NCBI GenBank assembly: GCA_020091685.1
Contig: CM034591.1
Coordinates: forward strand, 26,999,312 to 27,063,311
DNA from: Lutjanus erythropterus
Taxonomy: Eukaryota; Chordata; Actinopteri; Lutjaniformes; Lutjanidae
Length of the DNA: 64,000 nt
Direction of reading: 5' to 3'
Both the position numbers and the translations under genes were made by a program. Each line of letters starts with the position of its first letter. The stretch's first letter is position 1. The notes beneath the pieces were generated by a model. The model was not told where the DNA came from and did not search any database. It was given only the letters and a program-made list of their open reading frames with translations. This document shows positions 11,101 through 23,400 of this stretch, piece after piece.

Positions 11101-13657
11101 TTCCCCTCAACTGAAGGATATGTTTATACTTGTATATCTTTACTGTTTTCACTCATTCATTCATTCATTGTCCGTAACCGCTTATCCTTGAAGGGTCGCT
11201 GGGGGGCTGGAGCCTATCCCAGCTGACACTGGGCGAGAGGCAGGGAACACCCTCGACAAGTCGCCAGTTCATTGCAGCGCTGTTTTACTGTAGAGTTTTT
11301 ATTTTCAGTGCAAAACAGATTATTTTGATGAATAGTTTCTGATTTTTCAATATCCCTCAAATAAAGGAGAGGTGGTGGTGAGCTCCCGGCAGTTCATAAA
11401 ACTTAGTTTAGGTAAAAATAACGAGATAGGTGAAATGTATAGTATGATGTGGAAATATGCAGTTATATACCATATTAAATCACATTGATGCTTTGTAGGC
11501 ACAATAGTTGCATTGGCGATGAATATTCAGTTATAAAACAAAACATTTGCCAGATTTAATGTGATTTCTTGTATAAACCTCACCCACTTCTGTTCTTCTA
11601 TCCAAATACAGACACAGCTAGCTTTTATACATTTGTTTTTATTTTGCTTTTAATTTTGTTTTCATTTTAGTTTCATTTCAGTTAGTTTTCAGTTTGGGTT
11701 TTCTCATTTCAGTTAGTCTCTATTATTTAAAAAATGTTTAATTTTAGCTAAAAACATTTTCATTAAATTGAATCTTTTGAAATTATTATAACATCTATTG
11801 GATATTTCAGATTGGGTGTTGGATTTGCATGCTGGATGTGACATAATGCTGTTTTAGTTTGTAATCCATCCATGTCCCCTGAGTGTTTAGGGCCTTCAGA
11901 TGTGAACAGTGTAGTTCTCACCTCATCTTTCTCAAGCCATTTCAGTATAACATGTGCTGTATCAGTGGAGACTTGTTTCCTGAGAGAGTCCCGTTTTTCC
12001 TCACTCCCTTGGGCCTCTAGCACTGCCCTCAGGGCTTCAGTCAGCTGAAGGGCCTTGAGGGAAGGGTCCACAGGTGGGGAAAGGGTCATCTGAGAGGTAC
12101 ACTCTGATGACTGGTAATCCTGGCCACCTAAGAGCATGAGAGCACTAAACAACCCTTCACCCATTTTGCCTATAGAGGAAAGAACAACAGGAAATCAACA
12201 GAGGACTAACTGACAAACTGAGAATTTCACATTCTTACTTGATAATTTTAATAATAATAATAATAATAATAATAATATAATAATAATAATAATAATTAAA
12301 TAACATAAAATAAAATAAATAAATAAACTATTTTGTTTTAACTTACAAAAGTTAATGTCCAGACTGTCCTTAAAATTTGACTTAAGATAACTGGATTTGC
12401 AAAGACAAGTTGATGTAATTTTGTAATGATTGTAACTTTTCTAGACAAATGAACTTGATATTAATTTAGTTGTACCAGAAAAGAACATGTTAAGTAAGCT
12501 TAAGATCAATATGCGGATCATGTTTCTTTAGAAACTTAATTTAATGAGTTGATTGAACTTTGTACAGTGCATTCATTCACCTCATCAGTTCAAGTAAAAA
12601 AAAACTTCAACTCGTGTTTATAGCTTCTGAAGTGCTCTGAAAATAAATACTAAAAATTTTAAGTGTAATTATGATGAACAAATAAAACTAGTTTCCATTA
12701 CGTTAACAAGCAAAGATGAGTTGATTTTACAAAATTCCAGTATGATTTTTTTACAGAGGTGACTGGCAGACTGCAGTACCATAAGAATGGTTCCAAAAAT
12801 GACCTCTGGAGGGCACTGTTCTCCCATGTGGCTTACTGGATGTAAATAGCATCAAATGGCTGAGGACTGTTCACTGTGGGTTACGAAATCCACAAATTAA
12901 AGGTCCAACTTGTAGGTTACTGTATCATCATGTCGAAGTTCCAGAAAGTACTTTTCATACATGCTATCTGAAGTTGAATCAAAGCTACAGAGTCAGGACG
13001 CAACATGGATAAATTCTTTGTTTTGTATTGTAAATCATGTGTATTTTCAGCAACAGCGTGTGATTATTAGTTGCTATCTGTAGTGTGGTTTGTCACTTAA
13101 GTGTGCTAATGGTTGGGCTGTCACCTCTATTAATAGAAGCTGTCTTCTGACCCTGTGACTGCTGAGGCTGTGACAAACAGCACTAACTAAAATGTATCAC
13201 CTCTGCTAGAAAATACAGAAGTAAAGACACTGGAAAGTCACTTGGAGTTTGTACAATTAGTGTACCGTGAGAGATATAAGCTCTTGGTGAAGCAATAAAA
13301 GTACAAAAGCGTATAATAGAGTGAGAGCCTGATTGAGTGGAGGAGAATAAAGGGAGAGGAGATTACAGAAAAAAGTTCAAAGTGCTCATCTAATCAAAAA
13401 TCTGCCTCTATTTCACTCCAGCAACTAAAACAAAGTGGTTTCTCATCTGCAACAAATGCTTTACTATTTTTTTTTTTTTTATCCAGCCTATATGTTCATA
13501 AAAGTCATGTGGATAGTGCCGGTTTTATGGAGGCCTGCAATTACAAACTGGGCATACAATTGAAGGTCTGATAGTGAAAACAAAAACTCTTACCAGCAAT
13601 AATGTCATCCATTTGCTCCAAGGCAGCCTCCAACATGTGGCTGGCATTTGACGCCAT
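1973..13657 (-). CDS. ppfibp2: liprin-beta-2, 5' part of gene (multi-exon, 3' end outside window)
   Basis: Liprin-beta-2 is a cytoplasmic scaffold of the liprin family: an N-terminal coiled coil followed by three SAM domains, working with liprin-alpha and LAR-type receptor phosphatases at junctions and presynaptic sites (family knowledge). Six exons are visible, all with matching phases. The joined product begins MASNASHMLEAALEQMDDII, close to the mammalian protein as I remember it, and later contains ESYQERLSRLEGDKESLILQ, VSVLTDQVEAQGAKI and ELLHRTSLENQKL, which are hallmark liprin-beta coiled-coil segments. The SAM domains are not in the window and should lie to the left. Liprin-beta-2 fits better than beta-1 because of MASxASH and EGDKESLILQ. 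Whether it is an a or b fish paralogue cannot be decided. No promoter is identified for this start; 5' noncoding exons may lie to the right. Confidence 0.9.
2162..4409. other. ppfibp2 intron
   Basis: Non-coding apart from a TG microsatellite. I looked on the minus strand for the mammalian ELLQELRHLKIKV-type exon and did not find it. Confidence 0.6.
2750..2792. repeat. (TG)n microsatellite, interrupted
   Basis: TG dinucleotides broken by single C substitutions, in the ppfibp2 intron. Confidence 0.9.
4410..4541 (-). CDS. ppfibp2: ppfibp2 coding exon 5 (coiled coil)
   Basis: 44 codons, phase 0/0, starting ELLHRTSLENQKLGLMGEVS and ending QHKAE. It matches the liprin-beta segment ELLSRTSLETQKLDLM(T/A)E. 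The acceptor ends TGATGACAG; the donor is GAG|GTAGGA. Compared with mammals the tail (GKQGHGAERQHKAE) is more diverged but the length is the same. Confidence 0.93.
4825..4880. repeat. GA/TG-rich simple repeat
   Basis: GAGAGA runs around a short (TG)n tract. ppfibp2 intron. Confidence 0.9.
5820..5848. repeat. (TG)n microsatellite
   Basis: About 14 TG units preceded by imperfect TG-rich sequence. ppfibp2 intron. Confidence 0.95.
6281..6710. repeat. 21-bp minisatellite in ppfibp2 intron
   Basis: About 20 diverged head-to-tail copies of a 20-21 bp unit with plus-strand consensus aggtctgtaaagcatgattt. On the coding (minus) strand each unit reads roughly AAATCATGCTTTACAGACCT, i.e. a pyrimidine-poor but CAG-containing acceptor-like motif. 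The array stops about 6 bases from the donor of the 6717-6830 exon. Confidence 0.93.
6717..6830 (-). CDS. ppfibp2: ppfibp2 coding exon 4 (coiled coil)
   Basis: 38 codons, phase 0/0, from VSVLTDQVEAQGAKISDLQ to STEEMLQQ. It is nearly identical to the liprin-beta segment VSVLTDQVEAQGEKIRDLE. The acceptor is ACACACACAG; the donor is CAG|GTACAC. The donor sits only about 6 bases from a 430-bp minisatellite in the downstream intron. Confidence 0.95.
7875..7961 (-). CDS. ppfibp2: ppfibp2 coding exon 3
   Basis: 29 codons in phase 0/0 (VNLHSSGNSESYQERLSRLE...), between an acceptor ending CTGAAG (62-63 of 79xx) and the donor GTGAGATT. YQERLxRLEGDKESLILQ is the start of the conserved liprin-beta coiled coil. 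Confidence 0.93.
8078..8126. repeat. (CA)n microsatellite
   Basis: About 24 pure CA dinucleotides in a ppfibp2 intron, about 115 bp upstream of the 7875-7961 exon. Confidence 0.98.
9816..9863 (-). CDS. ppfibp2: possible alternative first exon of ppfibp2
   Basis: An ATG at 9863 opens 16 codons (MEYDIDFYKHFAWLRK) ending exactly at a strong GGAAG|GTAAGA donor in phase 0, which splices in frame to the 7875-7961 exon. A 7-codon upstream ORF (ATG at 9876) overlaps this ATG in another frame. Upstream is a purine-rich stretch, with a weak TATA-like GTAAAAGG near 10030. CTGCAG just before the ATG could also serve as an acceptor, making this a cassette exon; in that case it could not be placed after exon 2 without breaking the known liprin-beta order. 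Inference only. Confidence 0.42.
10483..10521. repeat. (GGA)n simple repeat
   Basis: Nine or more GGA/GGAG units on the plus strand, near the possible alternative ppfibp2 promoter. Confidence 0.9.
11152..11282 (+). repeat. dispersed fish repeat (CATTCATTGTCCGTAACCGC type)
   Basis: CCGCTTATCCTTGAAGGGTC, GGGGGCTGGAGCCTATCCCA and GCTGACACTGGGCGAGAGGC are phrases of a very common teleost interspersed repeat. The copy is in the ppfibp2 intron between coding exons 2 and 3. Confidence 0.75.
11922..12169 (-). CDS. ppfibp2: ppfibp2 coding exon 2
   Basis: This exon is bounded by the acceptor TTCCTCTATAG (ending 12170) and the donor GTGAGAAC (11921-11914). It is 248 bases long: two bases complete the split Gly codon, then 82 codons end in phase 0. 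The second half (SLKALQLTEALRAVLEA ... AHVILKWLEKDE) matches the liprin-beta segment in which LRALHLVEDLRGLLEM and a tryptophan-containing ETLVEWLQ-like helix occur. The first half is Ser/Pro-rich and less conserved. Confidence 0.88.
12249..12296. repeat. (AAT)n microsatellite
   Basis: About 15 AAT units with one deletion, immediately upstream of ppfibp2 coding exon 2. Confidence 0.95.
13594..13657 (-). CDS. ppfibp2: ppfibp2 start-codon exon
   Basis: The minus strand encodes 21 residues from the ATG at 13657, ending in GCTG followed by a GTAAGAG donor (13593-13587). It ends one base into a codon, which the next exon completes. The peptide matches the liprin-beta N terminus (MASxASHxLEAALEQMDxIIAG). 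The upstream edge of the exon is not clear: no strong acceptor is seen just 5' of the ATG, so only the coding part is given. Confidence 0.9.
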
Positions 13658-16172
13658 GGCAACAAACCTTTTTGTCTTATAAAGTAGCACTAGTAGATCC
13701 TCATGCACTGGTATGAAGAAGAAGGGTGTTAGCTGGTGGAACTGAGAGAGGGTGAGAGATCTTCAACAGAAAGACTACTCCCCTTTCTTGTCACACTTAG
13801 ATCCCTTTACAGCGAAGCTACAACAGCTGTCCTGACATCTGAGTGACTTCAGAGTAAATAACCTCCTGAATGTGGCTTTTGGGTTTAAACTCGCCTCTCA
13901 TTTTGTGGCCGGGGCCTTACCCATTGTCAGCGCTGTTATCCACATGAGGCCAAAGCGCATATTTAGAATAGTTTGTTTCTCTGTTTCTTTTGCATTGTTT
14001 GTTTGTATATATCTTCACTACATATACTGAACAGTATACATTCATGAATGAATTTTGAACAGTGCAAAAAAAAAAAAAAAAAAGAAATAATCTGTTGTAG
14101 CTGTATATTTAGCTCAAAACTCACTGTTTTTAGTCACATTATCACTTTGAACCATTGTAACCACATTTTGATTGATGGTGATGACAGAGAACATGCTTCA
14201 TAATGATATCCAATGCACAGTGAAGCTGGGAAAAACAACAGCTGACTGAACAGTCGCACCCATAAGAGCTTATGGTCTGGTAATATTTCATTCTTTGATA
14301 TGATATTAGAGTCAGTGTTCTGTTAACCATACGTCTTAATGATAAAGGAAACACTTTCCTTGAAGAGAACATTAATCTGTGGGGATAAAAAGCCAAAAAA
14401 TGTAATTTATCTTTATTATAATTATTAGTTCATGTGAAGACATTTCATATGCATTCTATTTAGTATTTGTCCATGTTGGTTCAAATGACCACAACACACA
14501 CACACACATTATATATGCATACATACACACTTAAAACATGAATTGGTCAGTTATCACTTAGCATGTGTTTATCCACTCTCATTTGGAGGCAACTGCCACA
14601 AAGATTATACCTGATCTACTGTAGTTTCTTATTTTGACTGGTTTAACTGGTTAAGCACCTTCTATTTATTACCTTACCATTCATATTTTGTTTTTTAGTT
14701 CATGAACTGTGCCATGTTATGTACTGTATGGCCAACAGGGTGCATCATTAGTCAAGAAAAAAATAACATATCTTTATACAGAGATAAACATAACTATGCA
14801 GCTGAAATGATTAATAATATATAGACTAAATTTATGCAGAAAAAAATGTTAAATAAATATAGTTTAAGTTTCCAGCATGAATCTAAATTATAGATAGTTG
14901 ACATCTGTTGATGCTGTTGGGGGACATATTTTAAATGGGGGAAAATGAAGAACAAAATTACTTGCAACTGCTAGAAAGTCAACTTGTCATTTTATATAGA
15001 ACGTAAGTTCATCTCAGTGTCAGATCTTTATTAGGAATGCACATGTATCTAAAACAGCAGTAGTATGTTTTTTCAATCATACGTCTATTAATTTAACCAC
15101 TTATAATATCAACCCATCCAGTCATGTTTTGGCTAAGCACCATGTGAAAGTATATTTACACTAAGCTGTTGTTTTGTTATTATTCACCCTGCAGCACTAC
15201 TTAATCCACAGTTCCCAGAGCACAGACAGATGTACAGGCCGGGAGGTCAGAGTCCTGGTGTGTAATTTGTGAATCAGAACAAACTATGGTGAATCTGATG
15301 GTCAAAAGTGAGCACTACCATCCAAATCCAGAGAGAAGACAGAGATGGGTCATTATCTGAAATCACATACATCAGGAAGCATATTTGTACCCTGCCACTG
15401 GGACTGGAAGAACCTGTTCAGACACAGACTTAAAATAAATTGTTTCAAAGTTCTGAAAAAAGCTTTAGGACCTTGCCAAATGATGACAATTTTTACTTTT
15501 TACTTTGATTGAGGATAAATGTATCTCCTGGTGAGCTTTGAAGTAATCCAGCCATAATCCAAGACAAAATATTTTATTTTTTACTTTTTTATTTCCAACA
15601 TTCTATATCTGTAAAAGCTACTTGAGCATATATTTATATTTGGTAAATTGCCTATGTTGATATCACATGATATACAATTGATGCGGTTTCTAATAGAAAT
15701 ATTTCATATAATGTTTTCATTTCATTGTATGTGTTTTGGCAACTCAGGTATTTATGTCAAGCCAATAAAACAAAAAACAAACTAAATTTGCATTTGTGTG
15801 CTTGTATGCACCAGAGAGAGAGACGGTGAGAGAGATAGGTACCTGAGGCAATGTGATCAGGTGTGTTTCTTTTTCCAGTTTTTGGAAATGTGAATAATAG
15901 GGGATGTTTGTTCTAGTTCTCCACAGAACTGTGACTTGATTTTAGGCTTTACGCATGAATTACCAATGGGGTAAGTCACTGTGACTTATTTCATCCCAAC
16001 CTAAAAAGACCATTAGCTAAACTGTAATTTCTTCTGACACTCGTACCAAGATTTATGTGGAAGAAATGCCATTTAAAACAATATGATATCAATTCTTATT
16101 ATAAGCAAGGTGTAATAAGAGAGAATTACAGAATACCTGTAGTTCTGTATGTGTACTGTGTATTGTGGAGTT

Positions 16173-16450
16173 GACACATAGAAACACCGACGCTGGTCTT
16201 CCCAGTACCTTCAGGCTAATGTAGTTTCCGCAGAGCGGAGAATCGATCGTCTGGAGGATGAGCTACCAAGCCATGGTCAGTTGGATTGCTCTGAGCAGAT
16301 CCTGTCCCAGCTGATGGGAGCAATTATTGCACCAAGGGTGAGGGGAAATGCACAGCATGAGCGCTTACACCACTGCCTTGTTTACAGCATAGGCCTATCT
16401 GTCACACTGTCTTGGACAACAGCAACATCACTGCAAGACACTAGAAAATA
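16173..16450 (+). other. exon-like open block, unidentified
   Basis: A plus-strand frame runs open from after a TAG at about 16170 to a TAG at 16448-16450, with no early ATG. It reads RRWSSQYLQANVVSAERRI, DRLEDELPSHGQLDCSEQIL, SQLMGAIIAPR. It has a plausible acceptor (GGTCTTCCCAG at about 16204) and donor (CCAAGG|GTGAGG at about 16338). The Glu/Arg/Leu pattern resembles a coiled coil. I do not recognise the protein. It could be a relic or isolated exon of a gene lost from between syt9 and ppfibp2, or chance. Confidence 0.3.
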
Positions 16451-16993
16451 GAGAAGACCGCTCTTCCTGAAGATGAGATCAAGACTTTCTCTTAAAGTCT
16501 CCCCAATCTCCCTCCTCTATCTTTTTGTTCTTGATCCTATTTCTGTTCCCTCATTTCTTCTTTATTTCTCCAAGTTAATTACTTAGCAGCAATGCAGTTG
16601 TGATTAAATAAAGGGATTAGGGTCAGAAACTGTGATAAAACAGTGCTGCTTTTCTAGCTGTAGTTTCCATATATTGATGACCTGGGTACAGAATATATAT
16701 AAATATATATGAAATTTTAATGTGAGGTTCAGTCTGCTGAATATTTTCTTAGCATTATATGCACATATACAAACAAAATATAGATATCGAGGACCCATAA
16801 AAGACCCCCAAAGTTATTTTGATAATGTCCTATCATTCATTGAGGCTTGTCAATGGCAATGGTTTATAATAAGACCTAAAAAGTGTGCACTCGCTTTTTT
16901 CCTAATCTTTTGATGATGACCAGTTATGGCATAGATCTTTACTATTTTCAGATGGTGCATAACCTGGTCAACACTGTCAAGTCATGTTTACAT

Positions 16994-17866
16994 TAAAGGA
17001 CCAGAATGTAGGATTTAGTGGCATCTTGGTCTTGCATATTGCAAACAAAGTGTCTCACTCTCCACTTCTAATGGTGTAGAGGAGTCTACAGTGGCTGCAA
17101 AACTTGCACAAAATGTGAAAGACTATATCTAAAGCTAGCGTTTGGTTTGTCTATTCTGTGCTACTGAAGAAACCATATACATTAGAATAGGGAGATGGAT
17201 CTTCCAGGTCTGAAAGGTTAAGCCAGTGCAGAACTGCCTAAAACCTGCATTCTTTCTAATGGCCAGTAGGGGGCAGCTCTGCTGGCTGCAAAAAGAAGTC
17301 TGATTGTATGGAGTCTTAGGGAAAAATTAACCTACATCTTCTTACTTAATTTGTTCGCTCAGTAAACAGTTTCCTCATGACATTATGGTCTCAATGGCAA
17401 CTTTCAAGTACTATTCAATTCAGCATGATGTTCATTTTGTAAATTGTGGTCCCCTTTGGAGTAAAATAGATGATTATGCAGGGTGTGCTTTAGGGCAGGG
17501 CTATCATGTGAATGACAGGTCATTCTCAGTGAGCACAACACACAGGGCTCATGAAACTCAGATCAAACTTTCAAAGTAGACAGTATTGATCAAATATTTC
17601 TCACTTAATATGTTTTCGACTTCACACTCTTGTCAGTACTGTGCGTGCTTTGGTTGCAAAAAAGTTGACAAGATGGCAATCCCCATAATGCCAATCTTGA
17701 GGCTTCAGAGTAGTTGACAAACCAGTGGATAAAGTCATTATATCTCTGTCCAGTAATTCTTGTTTTCATGTGATACACTAATGAAAACACATTTACAAAT
17801 ATTATATTCAATTTCTGACATATTTTAGCAATAAATCTTCATAAATTTTACACACTGGACCTCTAA
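16994..17866. repeat. family A element, composite copy
   Basis: The left end (AAAGGACCAGAATGTAGGATTT) and right end (AAATTTTACACACTGGACCT) form diverged inverted ends. The interior (about 17250-17560) includes sequence I recognise as widespread in teleost genomes (GGCCAGTAGGGGGCAGCTC ... AGCATGATGTTCATTT). Confidence 0.6.
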
Positions 17867-20339
17867 GTGGATCCAATAATTGATTATTCCTCTTTGATTT
17901 GTTGATTACCTATAGTTTCCGGGATGTCGAGAAGAATTTACGATTTGAATAGATGTGAATTGAGCCCGTGATCCAACGGAAGTTTGAGTACTTATAAATG
18001 GCCTCACAGACCGCATGTGTGGAAGGGAAAGCAAACCACACACTGTACAGAGTCAGCAGTCCTGTATAGTGCCTTATGTTGCTCTGTCCTGTCAGTACTG
18101 CAATGAAATTCTCCACTGGGAAGTGAAGTGGCACTTACATAATGTTAAAATTACAGTAAAAAAAAAAAAATCAAAGGAGCCTAAGATGTTCTACCACCTC
18201 ATTTTATTATATGTGCATGTATCGACAGTGGAATACATAGCCTCGGGGGCCACACATCTAGAGACAGCCACCCGTCTTCTGCAGAACATTTACATCCAGG
18301 AGAAGATATGCTTCTGTGATTTATTCATTTTTCATTCATTTCTTCTCAGTAAGTCCTAAGCCAGCTGCATAAAGAAATAATGTTATATAAGATATGGTTT
18401 GTATGATGTATGCAAAGTCAGTCATTTTAAATATTACACTGTATGTGTCCACAGTCTCCATTTCACAAAAGCAATTAGACACCAGCATAATTAGACCTGC
18501 ATACCACGACACAGCCTTGAAATGTTAAACACCATAAGTGTGGCGAACAAGACACTCAAAACCTCATCAAAATTTAAGTGAGTAAGTAGAAGAGGTCACA
18601 TGAGCACGCATCCCAAATTGCAATATATTATCACCTCTATTACAGATGTAATTTGCAGTTAATAGCTAATCACATAAAAGAAGAAAGATGCAATTGAACC
18701 TTTGCTCGCACAATCTCATTTTAATTTCTGATATGCAAAACAATGTATCTATTGCACAGGTTTTTTAAAAAGGCTGATAGTTGAAACATTAGCTTTTCTC
18801 CCTGGAATTTTGCATAATTTAATTAGGAGGGCAATTACATTCTGTAATATCTTTGTTTTTCTTCTTATGTCTCTGTTTTATTCATGTGTCCTCTTTTTGC
18901 TGGTTGAAGTCTACAATATAAAGGATTAACAGAAGTAGTTACAGTCGCATTGAAAATGTGGGTCCAATCTCTACAATAGCAGTAACAGCATTACTGGAGA
19001 CACGGGGCAGTTGTAACTGAGAAATGTTTATGATGCATCGAGCCCCGGAGCAGATTTCAGAGGAGGGACATAGTTAAGATGAAAATCTGCATCACAAAGT
19101 CAAATTCCCATTGTAGCATGTTCTCCACACCTTCCCGAATTTAGAAGTCTACCTTTATTTAGAAAAGAACAATGTTTTATTTTAGAAGTGGTTCCCTGTT
19201 TAGGCAGTTTTTCCCTGGTCTTCTGCGCACCTCCCTACAGTAGCTCTGACTAACCAGCAGATAGGGGCATCCTTACCAGTACTAGTCTGCCAGCTAGTCT
19301 ACCCTGGGTCCGGAACCTGACCTTAAAACAAAATATGTTAATACTGTAACATCTAACATCATAACACCAGTCATGTTTTACAGTAATCTCCTTGTTATTT
19401 ATTATATATTCTTGCTGTAGATGCTGTTCTATATAAAACATGTACATGTGTCAAAACAAAAGACTAATTTTCAGTTGTAATGCAACAAATTATATGCACA
19501 AGGAAATTAACAACTGTGAATATTAGTGTTCATTTATCAATACAGCATTTATCTGCTTGCTGTATTTTTTTTTAAATTCTTTAAAGATTAAAGGCAAATC
19601 GCATGCTCTAGCTTCTGTATATTTCAAGAAAAATCTTTATTGTCCTCAAGAAAAACTTTTTGCTTTCCTAGTTCCACTGAGGAGAGATAGATTTGTTTCT
19701 CGTGTCCCAGTAGATAATTAACAATCATAACAGCCATTTACCATGTGGAGATTAAGTAAAAAAAAGTTCTTTAAAATCATACAGATATTAATGTTCTATC
19801 CCACTGTAGCTTATTGCCATCAGTGAGCATGGTAATGGTACGCTAATGGTACAGAGCTCATCTTGCAAGTACTCACTGCTCCCAAATCTGTGCCATCCTG
19901 TTTTTGCCATCCACCTCTAAAGCTCATTCATTAACACATTTTATCTTATTTGTTCAACTATGTACATAATCCAACAATCAAGGATGGCAACCACCATGGA
20001 TCCTCCTGGTTCTTCCAGCAGTGTAAAGTTCTATTCACCATTTTTACCATTGCTGCTGCTGGCAGGAATGGTGAAAATGCCCCTGGCAAGTACAGCCAGC
20101 TTCAGATAAGTGAGATGATGTTCTCGCCACCAGCACAAAAGATGCATGTTGTTGTGCATGACATGGTTCTGTGTTGAATACAGTTTTGTTTGGCATCTTT
20201 GATTTTCACTAGTTTAGGCTGAATATTTACCACTGCCTGCCTGAAATGTAACTATTGACCTGTGCTGCATTTAGGCGGTGTCACGTAAATAAGAAACTCC
20301 AGCACTGAATAGGCCATAACACAACACAGCAGCATGTCA

Positions 20340-20450
20340 AGTAGGCCAAACCCAAGCCGAAACCAAGCATGATTTCTGATTTGTTATCCGAACCCGGCCT
20401 GACCTGTCGGGACAGATTTTGTTGGGCTCAGATCGGGTATTCACACTTTA
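20340..20450. repeat. possible hAT-like repeat fragment
   Basis: A stretch with CGAACCCGGCCTGACCTGTC and GGGCTCAGATCGGGTATTCA, resembling the CGGGTCGGG-rich non-coding parts of hAT elements in fish. No transposase or clear ends are seen. Confidence 0.35.
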
Positions 20451-23400
20451 TATCACATCAGTTCCTGAGAGCCTTTTAACCAAGTGGAGATGCGCATGCT
20501 AACAAATCTTACATACTGTTTTAGCGTGCTAAATACCATGTTATTATGGAATATGTGATACAACCATACTCCAGTGCACAACTGGATCTGTAGCTTCAAA
20601 ACAGCTACAGAGTTAGACAGTGTGTGTGTATATTGTTATCAGTAAAAGAGTAGTCAACTGACTGTTCATGTGCTGTGGAAGGTATCATTCCTGCCTGACA
20701 TTTAGTGGATGAGGAGTGTCACTGTTGCTTCACATAAGGTTGATTAGGCTTATCCTAATTTGCTGATCATATACTTGTGGATATTTAGTGCTCAACCACA
20801 CAGCAATGTGGCTAACATAGAACTAGAGTTATTAGTCAATATCATGTGTGTGAATCCCTTCTGTGAAAATAGTGGGTTTTAAAAATTAAAGGATGCCAAC
20901 GACCACACAATTTTAATTCAGAATAGACAAGTGCTAATAGTTTTTGCACTTAAGTTAGGAGCCATACTGATTTCTTGACCGTCATTGCCTATGTAGAGTA
21001 ATTGTCAGGCAGATAATTATATCACCAGGTGAGATGATTTGCGAAAAGAGTGATTCTACCCTTCCTTGTTACCATCAGCCTGGCTGGATCACAGTTGTAC
21101 AGCCTCCCAGAAATGTGTCATACACAGCACCCACTAACAAGACCTTAACAAGCAGCCCACACACCTCTGTCTCTGCAATGACAGCCCGTTCCCACCCTCT
21201 CTTTCTCTCTCTTTTAGATGATATTCTATCATGATACACATGCAGGGCGAGATGTAATCTGGGACACTAAGTGGACAAGGTCATGGTTATTAACCAGATG
21301 GCAGAAGCTGAAGGCAAGCTGTCATGAAGGCACTATGGCAGACCCTTGACACTTGTACTAAGGAGACCTGCATTATTCATTTGGAGCCCCACAACATCAA
21401 ACCATCTATAGATAGCAGCCCTCATGTGAGATAAACGTATCTATGAGTGACAGATGGAGCAGTACAGTGATCAGGCAGATATTTAAACTCACGAGGAAAT
21501 GGCACTTTGTTTATCTTGCTTCGGTTATATGCCATGGTTCTTGAAGAACCATGAGGTCTCAGTAAAAACAGTTTTTCAGTGGATGTCGAGTGTGTTTGCC
21601 ACGTAGCACACTGTGTTTACAAATTGTGAGGTTGGGAGGTTAGCAGCACTGAATGCAGTTTCTTTTGTAAAGGTTTAGCGGTTAAATGCTTAATTTCCCA
21701 GGAATCTAAAGTGATGGAAGGAAGGATGAAGGAAAAGTAAAATGTAAATACTGTAGGAATATTATTACTATATTATTACAAGATATATAAGTCATTTTTG
21801 TTTTAATGTATTAATGTAACATCAGCCCCAGGTCTGAGCCTAACCCCCTCCATAATTTTGCCAAGCAAGGGGCAGCAGGACCAGCCCAAGCCTTAATGGG
21901 GCCCTGAGCAGAATCTGATTAACACTTCTCCTTAACAATCCTTTTTTATATAAATTTCATGGTGTAAATAAGTCCCATACATTTGACTATATATATCAGC
22001 ATTAGCCTTGCCAGGTTCAGATAGTTTAAAACAGTAGGTGGTATGTTGAGCCATTTTCACTCAATGTAATGTCGGTAACACCAGAACTGATGTGTTTCAT
22101 CCCAGTACAGTCATATAGGAATATTTAGATAGGAATAGGAATAGATAGGAAGATAGGAATATTTGATACAGTATTATACAATAAAACTTCTTGTGCTTCG
22201 TCTTGATAGGCAAAACTGTGTTCAGTGATTACAGTTTCTTTCAAGTGACTCAGAGCAGTCCTCCTCCATGATGTGGAAGCTGCATGATATTCTGTTCATG
22301 CGTTGATACAGTAGATTAAAATGATGACGCATGTGATGAAATTGGCTAGAACATGAATTTAATATCCATGAAGTACAACACGTTATCAGATTCAGCTGTT
22401 TATCAGCTTCAGCTCTTTTTATCCTGCCAAGGGAGATATATATGTATGTATGTGTGTATGTATATATGTATGTATGTTTGTATGAAAGTATATCAATATT
22501 ACTGCACATGAAGTGGTGGGTGTTGCAGAACTTTCCACAGTTAAAAGAAAGAAAGATATTGGTCCCTTTCATCCTCCTGTCTCTGTCACCTTAACTTAGC
22601 AAAATATCATATATGGGATTGCTGCCCATATGTTGTTTTTATATATGTCTTTTTTGTATATATGTCTTTGTTTTTCTCTTTGTGACATGCCTTCACTTGG
22701 TTCCTCTCAGTAGACAGTTGACAGCTCATTTTACTGGGTCTTTACTTTTCTGTGTTAAAGCAACAACAAGAAGGCCATAACATAGAAGATATTTGTTTAT
22801 TTGGAATATTTTTGATGGAAAGTCAATGTAAATGGAAAATGGCTTTCAGTATTTGAAGGTTGCTTCCTTCTGGTTGTTTTGAAAATACAGTTGGCTTGAG
22901 GACTGTCTTTACTGCACCCTTGAATGCTCCATTAACACAGCATACACTCTACAGTACTGTATGTGGCCTGAAGGATATAGTCCGCGCATACAGTAATAAA
23001 TGAAAGACATTTTACTGCAGTTACAACATTTGATAGAAACTTCCAATCACCTCCAGGCCTGCCTCTCAACAACACACAAGGCAAATATAACAGCAGTAAG
23101 CCTAAGTATGACACAAATGCAGGCACAGTTGAGAGAAGTGCTGGGTGTAAGCCATTTATGCAAACAAAGTGAGAAATGAATATGAGGGGAAATGACTGTT
23201 CTTAATTGGAAAATAAAAGGGACGTGTTTTAAACAGGATCATTAAGTTTCTGGTGGCTGTTACTAATTTCCTGCTCACCTAGTGAGTCAGACAAACTGGT
23301 GGACTCAAAAAGCTTATATCAAACTTACAATCACTTCCTGTTTACGTGCAAACACCACCATAGCGCAGGCTGTGCCTGTCCATCAGCGTCTGAAGGGTCA

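Larger units (their letters stand above)
7962..11921. other. ppfibp2 intron with possible internal promoter
   Basis: Contains the possible alternative first exon (9816-9863), a pyrimidine-rich plus-strand block (about 10155-10250), a (GGA)n tract and the dispersed repeat at 11152. Nothing else recognisable. Confidence 0.6.

Noticed and set aside
15180..15260. Exon-like segment after TTCACCCTGCAG on the plus strand (HYLIHSSQSTDRCTGRE...)
   Set aside because: Good acceptor, but the frame stops quickly, the donor is weak and no homology is recognised. It cannot be linked to the block at 16173.
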